DNA of 64,000 nucleotides from Amblyomma americanum (lineage: Eukaryota > Arthropoda > Arachnida > Ixodida > Ixodidae), in contig NC_135505.1 in NCBI RefSeq assembly GCF_052857255.1, positions 60,679,149 to 60,743,148 of the forward strand. Reading direction: 5' to 3'. The notes beneath the pieces were generated by a model, which saw nothing but the letters and a program-made list of their open reading frames with translations, was not told the origin of the DNA and did no database searches. Position 1 is the stretch's first letter. Each line of letters opens with the position of its first letter. This document shows positions 23,434-34,500 of this stretch, in pieces. Both the position numbers and the translations under genes were made by a program.

Positions 23434-25499
23434 TCAGTGAAAGTACTGGGCAATGATCCTGTCTCTGGTTCTAAAACCACTTGCCGAATCCACTAGTGGC
23501 ACTGTGGCTGGCGGCTGGGCTGCTCCAGAGACAGGAACAGGCGCAGTACAATCACGAGTGGCATCGTACAGTAGAGCGGGTGGGACGGGGTCCTTGAGCA
23601 GCCGGCCCAAGTTGTGCAGCGCCGCACATGCCGTAATCACGATAGGCACCGTGGCCGTCTTCATTTGTAGTGTCATGTCGAGGCATGGAAACCTCTCTTC
23701 CACACCCCGAAGGTTCGCTCGATGCCGCATCGCGTTCTTATTTGTGACTTGTTGTACCTGTAGAAAATAAACGTTTTCTTTATTGAGAGCTGCCTTTACC
23801 TTTGTTAAAACTACAGCTTGAACTTGTACTGTGGACTTCCTGGTAAAACATCATCTCTCAAAGGAGTCATCAGGTATGGCCTGCATGCATAGCCCATGTC
23901 ACCAAGGAGGATGCCGGGAATGTCCCCCTGTTCGTACGGCACCCTGGCCCGACTGTTATCAAAAATGCGGATGTCATGAGCCGAACCGGGCCAGCTGGCA
24001 ACGAGGTTCAGAAACTGAAGTTTGGGTCCTGTGATTGCCTGCAAAATAAATAAATTAGCACGAGTAAGATCGACTTGACATGCACTGTGGCCAGAATGTT
24101 ATTCTGGAATATGGAAGGAAATAGTGTTGGGCAGCTGAATAAAAATGTGTGCTTGTGTAAACCACTCGCATATAACATCAACACTGCTAATTTGAGCAAT
24201 TTATATTCGTGGACACTGCATAAAAAAGTTGCAGCAACAATGCACACTTGTCTCGTACTGTTATGTTATTTTCATGTCTGTCATTACTGAAAGCATGTGC
24301 TACATATGCAAAACAACTTACTACTGTAATAGGTTACCTCTGCATTGAAAACAGTTAAAACGAAGGCTTATTTGTGATGAAATAGGACCAGGTAATTATT
24401 GTCAAAGCTTACTCTACTCAAAAATAAGAATAAAGTTTGCATACAACACAACATTCCTATGGCCTGTACTCAGCTGCAAATCCAAGAAAAATCGCTGATT
24501 TAAACATTTTTCACACAACTGTTTGTTAGTAGCAACACATTCTTTTGTTATGCTGTTATTGTTGTGATTATCAGCAGCAACAACGGAACGATGGTGAAAT
24601 TATGAATTTACCTTATCAGTACTAACATAACTCGAGGAGGCGAGAAAATTAAAAATACAATTATGGTAGTAACGCAGCCTCGACCCCTGTTTGCGCCAGG
24701 GCAATTGAAATGCTGGCTTCTCCAAGCATGGTGTCAAAGGGTGGCTGACATACCGTCATTAGCTCAAGGGAAAAAAAAGGATCATGCTACTTCAATACCT
24801 TGGAACCAATTATAGCGCGAAGGGCATTCCGAAGCATTAAATGGTGCCTCCCGCCGAATACTGAACATTATTTTTTCTCATTTCGCCGGACATAAATTTT
24901 TTCTTCGCAGAACTTATTTGAACACTGATGGAGAAGTATCCTTTCCTGTTGCGGAAGACTTCTGCGTCATTTCCTCCCGGACTCTTTATTGGGATGTGGG
25001 TGCAGTCGATGCAGCCGGTCAGGCCAGGGAACTTTGGCACTCCGTAAAATTCCTCCATAACTCCCGGGGCTTCGGCGGTGCTCGGGAACTTCACAAGCTC
25101 CGCGAACAATGTCTCGGCTATGATGTGCGATATGCGCGCAATAATCCGCGACACTGTCGGTTGAGACACGTTCACAAGATCGCCGGTGACGATCTGGAAG
25201 GTCCCCGCGCCGTAGAACCGCAAGGCTACAAGCAGCTGAAGCAGCGGCGGCACCTGGAGACCGCGTTCGTCGGTGTTGGCGCGCAACGGAAGCCTCCCAA
25301 GCAGCTCCAGCACCTCTTGCTTCGAGAAGCGGTACCTGCTCAAGAATTCGGCGTCGTTGTATATCTCCGTGGGGTTTTGCCGATCCCTGAGCACTGGCCG
25401 CGGAGCGTGCGCGTACCTGTACGCTCTGTCCTCGGCGATTTTGGCGGCGCGAGCACAGAAGCTGACGAAGTCCGAAAAACTGCGGTAGGACTCGGCCAT
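23434..25499 (-). pseudogene. PIF/Harbinger DDE transposase (HARBI1-like), three exons, damaged
   Basis: Exon 1 (25499 to 24918) encodes a YRFSKQEVLELLGRLPL segment, a helix-turn-helix (VNVSQPTVSRIIARIS) and the first catalytic Asp in GCIDCTHIPI. Exon 2 (24038-23830) has SWPGSAHDIRIFDNS and the second Asp in LLGDMGY. Exon 3 (23757-23434) has the Glu in GIERTFGVWKR, then the CAALHNLGRLL end. So all three catalytic residues remain. Damage: the first intron's donor reads AT instead of GT (24917-24916, CAA|ATAAGT), and one base is missing near 23697 between WKR and RFPCLD. The exon-2 donor (CCACA|GTACAAG) is inferred from phase. Starts just inside the right TIR. Confidence 0.85.
24060..24830. other. 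Intron 1 of the Harbinger transposase
   Basis: AT-rich, without further exons. It ends with a good TTTATTTTGCAG acceptor but starts with a mutated donor. Confidence 0.6.
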
Positions 25500-25509
25500 G
25501 TCGAAATGC

Positions 25510-25658
25510 GGAAAGTGTCACTTAAGCTAGCAGAGAGCCTAGCTTTAAGTGCGCCTTTGATCTTGACTTAAGTGAAAGTGCTGTTCATGAAATGCTTTAA
25601 GCACCGGAGAGTCAATTAAGTCGTACTTTAAGCTTAAGTGTCATCTTGAATATGGCGG
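25510..25658 (-). repeat. Harbinger right TIR and subterminal repeats
   Basis: It mirrors the left end. From inside out it has TCACTTAAG, TTTAAGTG, GACTTAAGTG, GCTTAAGTG and the terminal CTTGAATATGGCGG. The transposase start codon (25499) lies just inside. Confidence 0.8.
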
Positions 25659-25661
25659 TAA

Positions 25662-25895
25662 AATCGCCAACAAGAATGATCTGCTTTTGGCTGAATGTGT
25701 ACGTGTGGTCTTGTACTCGGCGCAGACAAAACTTTTTCCGCAGTTGCTGGTTTGTACACTGCACAAACAATAAATGTGTCCTGTGTGTGTTATCAGTAGG
25801 AAAAGGCTCTCGTGATTATCTAACTTATCTAACAGAATTGCCTGAATATTGCGCTTGAAAATTAGAGACGCCCCTTCCACATAAGGCTCTGTCAT
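25662..25895 (-). mobile_element. LINE relic, endonuclease fragment on the other side of the Harbinger element
   Basis: Minus-strand reading gives GASLIFKRNIQAILLDKL, an apurinic-endonuclease-like strand pattern. After a frameshift it gives QKQIILVGDF, the VGDFN motif of LINE endonucleases, cut off by the Harbinger terminus at 25658. It is probably the 5' side of the same relic as 13821-15214, although the EN-RT linker is absent. Confidence 0.65.
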
Positions 25896-26564
25896 GCCTA
25901 AATATTGTATATTAACTGGGGAAAGCCCGACTTTCCCAATTTAAATATTAATTCCTGCCTAAACCGCATATTCAGCCCTCATTATTGCAACCATATGTGG
26001 CGAGATCGACAAGAGTATGCCAATATTTTTATACTAGTCTCTGGCAGTAAAATTAAAAAGAAATTGTTTTTCCTGATATGAAAGCGCCACTCTTCTGAAT
26101 AAGATCCCGTGTCTCACTTGCGTGAGAACTTTTTTTTTTACACAAAAAATGACATTTTTTGGAGCGTATGTGACGGCGAACTGTGCGTCATTTCACGCAC
26201 ATGTGCAATTTTTAGCTCTCCTGTGTTGGAAAAAAACAGGTACTCTGATTTTCTCCAAGCTTGGAGTGATTATACTCCTCATCTGTCAACAGCAAAAAGC
26301 TTCCTAGCATTTTGTTTTCAGCCAGATTTTGTGCTAGATGCAATGCAACTACCCTGAAGTGCAATAATTGATCTTGCTCTGCTTCAGTGCGATTTCATGA
26401 GCAGTTTAGATTTCTTTTTGGCTCTGGGCCTGGAGTTTTAACAGTTACTGCAATAATAAACGGAGAAGAATTTGTGCTGGAACCATTGAAATTGTACTGA
26501 TTAGCCTACATTTACCATGATGCATTTGGAATTCTGGCAATGCCGCCTGGTGCAGAGCATGGCA

Positions 26565-26980
26565 TCTGTTTGGTGGCTATCCTCCGTTTCATATATCAGG
26601 TGCAACGCTCTCAAAGCTAGCGCACTTGTTTGCGCTGCCTGCACCCACGACCAATAAGTAGTGCGTTCCTTGTGGTCAGCGAAACATAGTGAATCCTTTT
26701 TCGACAGCAGTGTACAGCACCAGATAGAGGTTACTAGCAAGCACTGTGGACCTGACCACAGAACTAGCTACTGCAGGCTTACTACATGATACATTTGTCA
26801 TCAACATGATCAAATGGGCTCTTACTGCTGACGTCGCACTGTACCTTTCTCGTGCCTTTGGCCACTCGGCCACAGAACAAGCGCAGAGTAACACGCTTCC
26901 CTTTATTTTCCCGTCCAGGCTACTACCGTACCTTTCACAGCGTTGCACCTGATGTATGAAACGGAGTATAGCTAGCGTCC
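26565..26980. repeat. Inverted-repeat element, arms of about 40 bp
   Basis: CCTCCGTTTCATATATCAGG (from about 26580) reappears inverted as CCTGATGTATGAAACGGAGT (about 26948). Together with flanking bases about 36 of 41 positions pair. About 300 bp separate the arms. No coding content. Confidence 0.6.
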
Positions 26981-27589
26981 ACTGCAATATCTTGTTCATT
27001 AAAACACTCACTGTTAGCAGCACACACAGATGAGGTAAAGGTGCTTACTGATTGCGGCTATACACTGGTTGAGGAAGAAAAAGTAGTGCCTTCATGGGAA
27101 GAAAAAAAAAACAGAAATGTCATTAGGTGTTTCACCTAGATGATCCACTGTGCAATGGTTGTTTGAGGCCGACCGGAATGGGCTACACAGCTCACCACAA
27201 AAGGGACCCAAAAAGTACGGTAGCAAACAAAAGAGAAATAATAATGATTATGATGATTATGTCCTGGCTTTATTGCTCTTGAAATGATATACAAATTTGC
27301 ATTTGTTGTTGCTAATTTTGTAATGAAATTCTTTTCATTCGAAAGCCAATTATCTCAGAACAATTTTTTGCAGCATTTGACTCTCAGAAACCACAAGCGC
27401 TAGAAACATAATTTCGGTCAGAACATAACAAAGGCAAGGGAAAGTCTACTGGACCACAATTGCTGAAATTAATGCAGGGAACTTTGTTTTACAAGTTGCT
27501 TATTGCCGATTTTGGCTTAAAAATTTGTAGGGTCCAGTAAAAAAAAAAAAAGAGCTAACAGCTTGAACAACTATTGTGGTTCAGTAAAG

Positions 27590-27839
27590 AGAACATAAAA
27601 AACATTGAAGCGTGCCTATCTTTGCGTGTGCATTGCAATCTGGCCCACAGTCGCTTTAGGGTGTCAGCGTAGCGGTTTGAGTTTATCTCACCGTGTCGCA
27701 GAAATTCAATATGCACGACAGCATCCCAATCCCAGAAGAGAGTCAACAACACTTTGCCAGCATGTGGGACAACTCTGAATTTGCCTTGCCCACCTCCATG
27801 TAGTGCTGACATAAACATAGGCATCCCCATAAACTGCAA
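27590..27839 (-). pseudogene. mariner-family transposase fragment
   Basis: Minus reading gives GKVLLTLFWDWDAVVHIEFL, then HGEINSNRYADTLKRLWARL and a RKDRHASM stretch. This matches the catalytic-core region around the second Asp of mariner transposases (xLLTxFWDxxGV). The rest of the protein is missing; the ATG at 27839 is fortuitous. Confidence 0.7.
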
Positions 27840-28422
27840 TCAGACTGCGATGAATGTTGATGGGCGCACAACCTTCCGCAATCTGAAATCCAATTACAGC
27901 CGCTGTTTCAACCGGGTGTCACCACTGGATGCCATGAATTGTTCGGTTACTCTCGAGTGAAAAGAGGTAGGAAGGTGAAGCAAGTGACATTCTATAGTTT
28001 AAACATCATTGCAATAATGTTAGAGGCTTCAAAATGTTTGCAGTAGTATTGGCAAAGTAGTGGGCTTGGAGGCACTAGTTTCTGAATCGCCCTCGTATTG
28101 GTGAGTCTAATAGAGGCCTTGGACGCTACCTTGAAATTTGTGATCTGAAATGCTGGCACACTTTTCTGCTGTTTCTTTGTTAGCAGCCAAGGCCAGGTTG
28201 GAGCCACACTGATAGCTTACCCTACTCAAATGCTGCTGTAAACCCTTCACCCTTCAAGCAGCTCTGTGATTGCACAGTCCGATAAGCAATGGGAAAAGCA
28301 AGAGTTGGACCGCCATGAAAAGTAATCTTGTCATTCTTAGTGCTATTCTCTGAACCTGCTCTGCTTTCAGGTGTTGCAGTGCCTACCTTTCACCATTTAA
28401 AAATGTGCACCGTTTTCTCCAG

Positions 28423-28555
28423 GTATTCCATGGAAGCTTCTACACGTGTAGCTACAGATCATGAGCATTGGTTTTCGATGGTCCAGCAGCAGCAGCAGAG
28501 GATGGATCGCCAGGGGCAGTCTTCTTCTGTGCACCACCGGATCTCTTATTCTGAA
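28423..28555 (+). CDS. KDM3: KDM3 exon a (disordered region)
   Basis: The acceptor is a pyrimidine-rich tract ending CTCCAG and the donor is GAA|GTAAGA. The exon enters in phase with one leftover base and leaves in phase 0. It encodes a Gln-rich segment with a QQQQQ run. The internal ATG at 28430 could be taken for a start, but the open frame and acceptor suggest an upstream exon. Confidence 0.75.
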
Positions 28556-31500
28556 GTAAGAGTATTTGTGACCTACCTTAGTGCCCTTCATGGCACTGTT
28601 TTATCCTGCCAGCAGGTGAAGTCGAAGCTGGAGATCCCTGCCCAGTCATCACCAAACACAAATCAGATGCTTGCTGGTTGTAACCTGTCACAGAAGGTGG
28701 TCAGTCCTGCGGTTCCATTAACTTCATCAGTCGCAGTGACCACTTCAAGACGGGAGCCCAGCTTCGACCTGTATGGTTACCAGCCATTCCCGCAGATGTA
28801 CATAACTCAAGCTCAGCTCAAAGCCAGAGAGGAATCCCAGTCGCATCATAGGTATGCAGAGATGGTGCCCAATTATTGTTAAAAGTTGGTTGCTATATGC
28901 AAATTTTTTGCTTGTTTCAGTCAACCCGTTGTGAATCGCCAGCCCCTTGTTTCTTCACCTTCCCACTTGTCCCGGATAGAAAAGTACCTGCAATTCAATC
29001 ACTCAACAACACCTGGTGGCCAGAGGGGAAGTCCAAAGCCCCCTGTTACAGACCGGGTCAGTCCAGCAATGTGTACACCTTGTACTCTCCGGCCATATGA
29101 GTACAACTCTGCTGGCCCTGCGCCAGCACACCAAGGTTCTCTTTCAAGGTGCTCTACCAGTTTTCCTCAGGAAGAAGTGCAGAACCTTGTCAAGTGCTCA
29201 CGCTCTCGTCTAGACTCTCCTCTGAGTGCACCTTCTCCCGGTCCAGGTAGCTACAGCAACAGTAGCAGTAATAGCAGCCATCCTGCCAAGGCATCACACC
29301 CGTACTCGTACAGCCTGATCCAGCAAGGCCTAGTACCTAACCTCCTTTACATACCAAGTACCCCAACCAAACAAAGCTCCAAGTTGCTGCCCCTAGGTGT
29401 GATGCAGGCTGCCCCCAGAGGTCAATGTTCGTCGCAGAGTTCTGGAAAGTATGTGCGTTCCATACCTGGCATCACAACAGGCACCACAGTGTGTCGTCCT
29501 GGCCAGCATCAGGAGACCAAGCACTCGTATCGCCCCATGCATGGGGGGCGTCCCATTCCTCAGTCACGGTCACCATCAATGCATCTACCACCAACCAGTT
29601 CCACTCCTCCCCGGTTGACTCCTCCATTGCAGCAAGCACTGAACCTGTCCCTAGGTCGACGCAAGGCTGCACATGAGCCAGAGGCAGAAAAAGAAAAGCT
29701 GCCAAAGTGTGAGGAGAGCCCCTCACCAGTTCAACATTCAGTACCTGCATCAGTGGCCACTCTGCCAGCAGGTGCGATGACACCAGAAGGTGCTTCCCCC
29801 CAGGTCGCGTCGGCTGTCACGACACCTGCAGCAGCTGCAACTTCACAGCAAGAGACATTTAGACCATTCTCAGCTGCCATTCCGCAGCAGCAAGCACCTC
29901 CTGTACAGCAGCAGGTGCCACAACCATCCTCTTCTCAGCAAGCGACGCCATCACAGCCTCCCATTCAGCAGCAGGCTGCCGCTGGCCAGGACAGCTATCC
30001 ACCATTCTTCAAGAAGGCTAGAACAAAGATTCGTCCTCAAAACACTCCTTCTCTTGCCTCTGGTGAGGGCAGCAAACCTGGCAGCCTGGGTGGTGGCTCA
30101 TCAATTATGCACGAGTCCGACCTTGACACACGAGTCACTCCAAGCCCTGCACCAAGCACGTGCATGACAATCAGCAGCAGCAGCAGCAAACACACAAAGC
30201 TAAGGAAGGCTTGGTTGCAGCAACACTCTGAGATTGAGGATAAGAAACCTGCTGATGGAGAAATGCTACTGGAAACTAGCAGTGCCTGTGCCTCACCTGT
30301 AAATACCAAGCAGGAGCAAGCAGTGATCAAGACAACCATCAATGGCCATGACACTGATTCAGGCAGCTCTGTAAGGGATGACTGCTGCTCCAGCTCTGCG
30401 TCAGAGGCAAAGAAGCCCACAGTGAGTCACAATACGAGGTTCTCCAGAAAGTGGGCTTCTACTGGCACGGAAAAATCTACAGGCAAAAAAGAAAGAGGAA
30501 ACAGTGAGAGCAATAGTGATGCAGCTCCTGAGGAGAGCTCCCCAAAGAAGGAAGAAAAACAGGAGATGATTTCAGGAAGACGAGGGAGGAGGCCTAAGGG
30601 CATCAGGCACGAGCCTGCGGATGAAGTCACCACTGTGCCTCGAAAAAAGCAAGGTAATGGGCCTTTAACAGTTGTCCTTCTGCAACTGTGTACTACCCCA
30701 TGATATAGTTTTTTCAAAATTCCTAGTGGCAGCCAAAAAGTAACCTGAATATTTTTTTAAAGCAGTGAGACCCTGAAAAGTGTTACATTATAACTTAACA
30801 TAGTACCCTTTGTGCAATCAAAATGTGCCAGTGTTTCACCAATGCATCGACTCTGGCAAAGAATAGTTGAACTCTCCCTTGCAAGTTGCATGCACCGCTT
30901 TTTGCACTTCATATTCCAGGATGAAACCTCTGCCACCGAGCACTGTTGGGTGGCACAAAAATGTAAACACTGGGTGCTAGAATTGGTAATGCCCTAGATG
31001 CATGTGGCACTTCAGATGAAGATTTGTAACTTTCTTAGTTGCATTAGCTGTGTACACACCCATTGTAATATGCTACAGCACACCAGAGGACAGCAAGCCA
31101 TGGAGTTTTGACTTGATTCTAGGTTTAACGTCGTTCTCAAGCTGGTCACACAGACTTACTGTTCAGAGTGCAGTGATTCCACTCTTGCGCCATACCAAAC
31201 CAGACTAGCTGTGCCATCTTGGTAAAGATAAAGTATCGCCTTATTTGAATTGATTCCAGGTTTAACGTCATTCTCAAGCTGGTCACACAGACTTGTACCT
31301 GTACTACACGGGCATGTTTGAATGACATCTGAGTATAATGGCATTTGAGACTTGGAATGACATTCGGACTCCTCGGACTCCCGCGGTGCTTCACGACACT
31401 TTCCGAACGCATTTGAAATTTGCTCAGCTCGGTTTCAGTGTACAACGGTGATGACGATAGCGGTGGTCACTGCGGTCACACTGGTGCGACAACAACACTC

Positions 31501-34500
31501 TCACGGTCAACAGCAGCATATGATTGTAGTGGGACAAGTTTTCTAGGCCAACGACACCGACGAATCCGTTCGGCGGAGGGTCAGCCTTCATGTCCTCGGC
31601 AGGCCGGTGGCTGAGCAAAAACACGCTGATGAGCAGACGGTGTGAATATATTTGCGCTTCTAACTTATTCCTATTGAAAATAAGTGAAACAAGCGGCTAT
31701 ATTTCACATGTGCACACTTGAACACTCACTAGCGATAAGCGCTTGCCAAATTAATTTTAATCGATGGCGACTTCCTTCCCTTCCGTGACGACTAGGACTA
31801 CCGAGTCCGCAGGGTTACGTCTATGAATTTGGCGGTTGTGAACAGCTAATTCACAAGTTTAAGCGAATGCAAATAATCAACGAGGGTAGTTTTGACAACG
31901 GTGATCTGAAATCAACTATTGCTCACATCGCAGGGCGCCCATACGGTGAACGGGAAGCGCCGGTGTTACCCAGACTGCTGAGTACTGCTTTACGGCCAGC
32001 AGCAATCGTCGCTGTTGCTATTTTTTGGATAACAAGTTATGCGTTTCAAATAGCACGAATGGTCCCCAATCATACTTCAGGATAAAGTAGGTTAAAATAA
32101 AGTATTGGTCACGCCGAAAGAATTCAGGACAATTAGCGACAAGTGCCGATCTTACGTGATGTCATCAGCCCGGCTGTGAAGTGTTTCTCAGGCGAGCAAT
32201 CGTAGCGGCGCTTCCCACAGATTGTCGCACTGAGTTAACAAGCACGGGCACAACCGGTACAAATGAAGAAATTATTTAATAGAACTAAAACGCATGCGTT
32301 TTATGTCATGCAAACGAGCCCTAGCTGTTCATACGCAGCGATGTAAACAACAGTATGAGTGCAACCAACTGTCCTCATCGGCGCACTCTTTGAAAAATTT
32401 CATGCTCACGTGGTAAATGTTCGTTGGTGCACTATTATCTGCGAGCACGTACTTAGACAGCAGAGGGGCAATTTGCTAAACAAACAGCAAGAAAATGCCA
32501 GCAGCGGGTATCGAGATGAGCAGCCACAGAGCCGAAAGCAGTTGCACGGCTGTGAGTGGGGCGAAGCGATGACGGCGGTGACACCTATTGGTCGGTTTGG
32601 GCTGTGTTCGGGTTTCGAAGGGATTCCAAATTCTGGAATGTCTTCGCGGAGCTCTGTCGACTCAAATGTCATCTGAACCGAATGCCGTTGTAAAACTTCG
32701 TGTAGCAGCAGAAGTTCAGCAGTTGAGCCGAATGACATTCGGTTCAAAGGCAATCGAAACGCCCGTGTAGCAGGGGTATTACTGTTCAGAGTGCAGTGAT
32801 TTCACCCTTGTGCTATACCAAACCAGATTAGCTGGACCATCTTGATGAAGATAAAGTATCGCCTTATTGCTCCAATTTGCTTTAGAATTGGGAGGCAACA
32901 TAATCTTATTTTCTGCCAGAACATTACCAGCGCACAAAATTCGTTTCTTTCTGAAGTTTGGGATAAGAGTACTGATCATGAAAAGAAACGCCATTATGAG
33001 GCAGACTTTTGTGGTATTCTTTTTGTTGATTGGAATTGCAGCTCCGGAGCGATTCACTCGACCTATGACAAAGGATCTCTAAAAGTGAATTATTTGTTTG
33101 GAGCATTTTTGTGATAGGGTTCCCGGCCTCAATGAAGCCCCATGTAGCCTAGATGGATAACGAAGAGAATGGCAGAAGTCTCATATTATCCCTAAGCCTA
33201 CATTATCGGGGCAGGTACATGGATGACAAATGCCAAGCATCCCATGATGATTGGGAAGCTGAGTCATGAAAATAAAGCAGAAAGTTGGCCTGCATGTGGC
33301 AGCTTGGGGCTGGTGCATTTTATTAGTTAGGGCTGGGTCTCTGATGTCACGTGGTGCCAACATCGGTGTGCCCAGAGAGGCGAAAATTGCAAAGCGTAGG
33401 GTTTAATGCTGAGCACATGGGCTGTGAGGAATGTCGTAGTGGAGGGGGACTACAGATTTAATTTTGAGCACCGGGGGTTCTATTTCGTTGACTTTTACTT
33501 GCCAATGTTGCAAAATTTGAACATGTGAAACTCTAATTTTTTTGTTTCCCTTCAATCCTTGTGCCCCTCCAACAAAAGTTTTTCGGTGTTCACCAATTGT
33601 CATGGCCCATTGCTTGTACTGTTGCCAGCAAAGTTTGTGGGACGAAATTTCTTGGAAAAACATTTATTGCAGCTTCACCTCGCTACCCAGTCCTCTGATA
33701 TTGTTACCAGAGGAAAGAGCATGTAGGCGCCTAGTATCTTCATGCATTTTCAGCAGTTGGCTTGCGTGGCTGTACAGCAATAAATTTTTTTCCGCACACC
33801 CGCATCACGTAAACTTTTGCTAGCGATATTAGGTCAATAATGTCCAACGTCATTGCAGTGCACACACATTCAGAAGGTACAGGGATCCATGGTGCAATAA
33901 ATAGCGCATGGTCCACCCTGACTTGTCAAAAATGAATCGTTGCATGTTGACTCTTTCTCGTGCTCACTTAGGGGCAGCGTCTTCAATGTGTTTTGTATTA
34001 CAACACAACCTTTTTTGGTTATGTAACCAAAGCTAGAGAGCCGATGCACGTGCAATCTTCCCATGCAGTGGAATATAGTCTCCGGTTGGCAGTTAATAAT
34101 TTCCTCCTGCCTGTGGTAAAGGCAGTGCTCGATGAAGGCACTGGCATTGAAGCACCCCCTCCCCGCCTTTCCGAGGAGCGTCTGTGTGCATCCCGTGACA
34201 TGACCTTTCTTGCTTCGTGCCTGTGATGGTTTGACAGTGCACAATGCCGACCTTCACCGTTTCTTTGAATAATGTGCCATGTCTTGAGAGTTAGGTTACC
34301 GGCATTTCATTACTTGCCGTATCATCACGTATAAGTGCACTTTTCTCCAGAAAAACATTCATAAAAAATTGAGGAGTCGAACCTATACTTGGAGCTGACC
34401 TATTTGTGGGGTATAAGTCCTAGTAGTGGGGTATTAAGTAGTCTTGGACAAGCAGAGGGCAGTAACTCAATTGCACATCGTTTACCCGGCGCACTGGCAT

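Larger units (their letters stand above)
15215..25658. mobile_element. PIF/Harbinger DNA transposon, 10.4 kb, with nested insertions
   Basis: The ends are inverted repeats: left CCGCCGTATTCAAGAATGAA and, reversed, right CCGCCATATTCAAGATGACA. Both are flanked by TAA (15212-15214 and 25659-25661), the usual 3-bp target duplication of this superfamily. Both subterminal regions carry several ACTTAAG/CTTAAGT motifs. It contains the two proteins expected of Harbinger elements: a Myb/SANT-like protein on plus (15798-18298) and a DDE transposase on minus (25499-23434), transcribed toward each other. Typical elements are a few kb; here SINE pieces, a LINE 3' end, a short retroposon, a TA microsatellite and G/C runs have swelled it. 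Confidence 0.92.
25896..28422. other. Upstream KDM3 intron or flank
   Basis: Apart from the inverted-repeat element and mariner fragment, I see no exon. An N-terminal KDM3 exon was looked for and not found. Confidence 0.5.

Noticed and set aside
24911..24920. AT-AC (U12) intron in the Harbinger transposase
   Set aside because: The intron ends in CAG, not AC, and the donor lacks the U12 consensus; a mutated GT is simpler.
24918..25571. A 217-codon plus-strand frame opposite the transposase
   Set aside because: Shadow of exon 1 of the minus-strand transposase, which has clear domain motifs.
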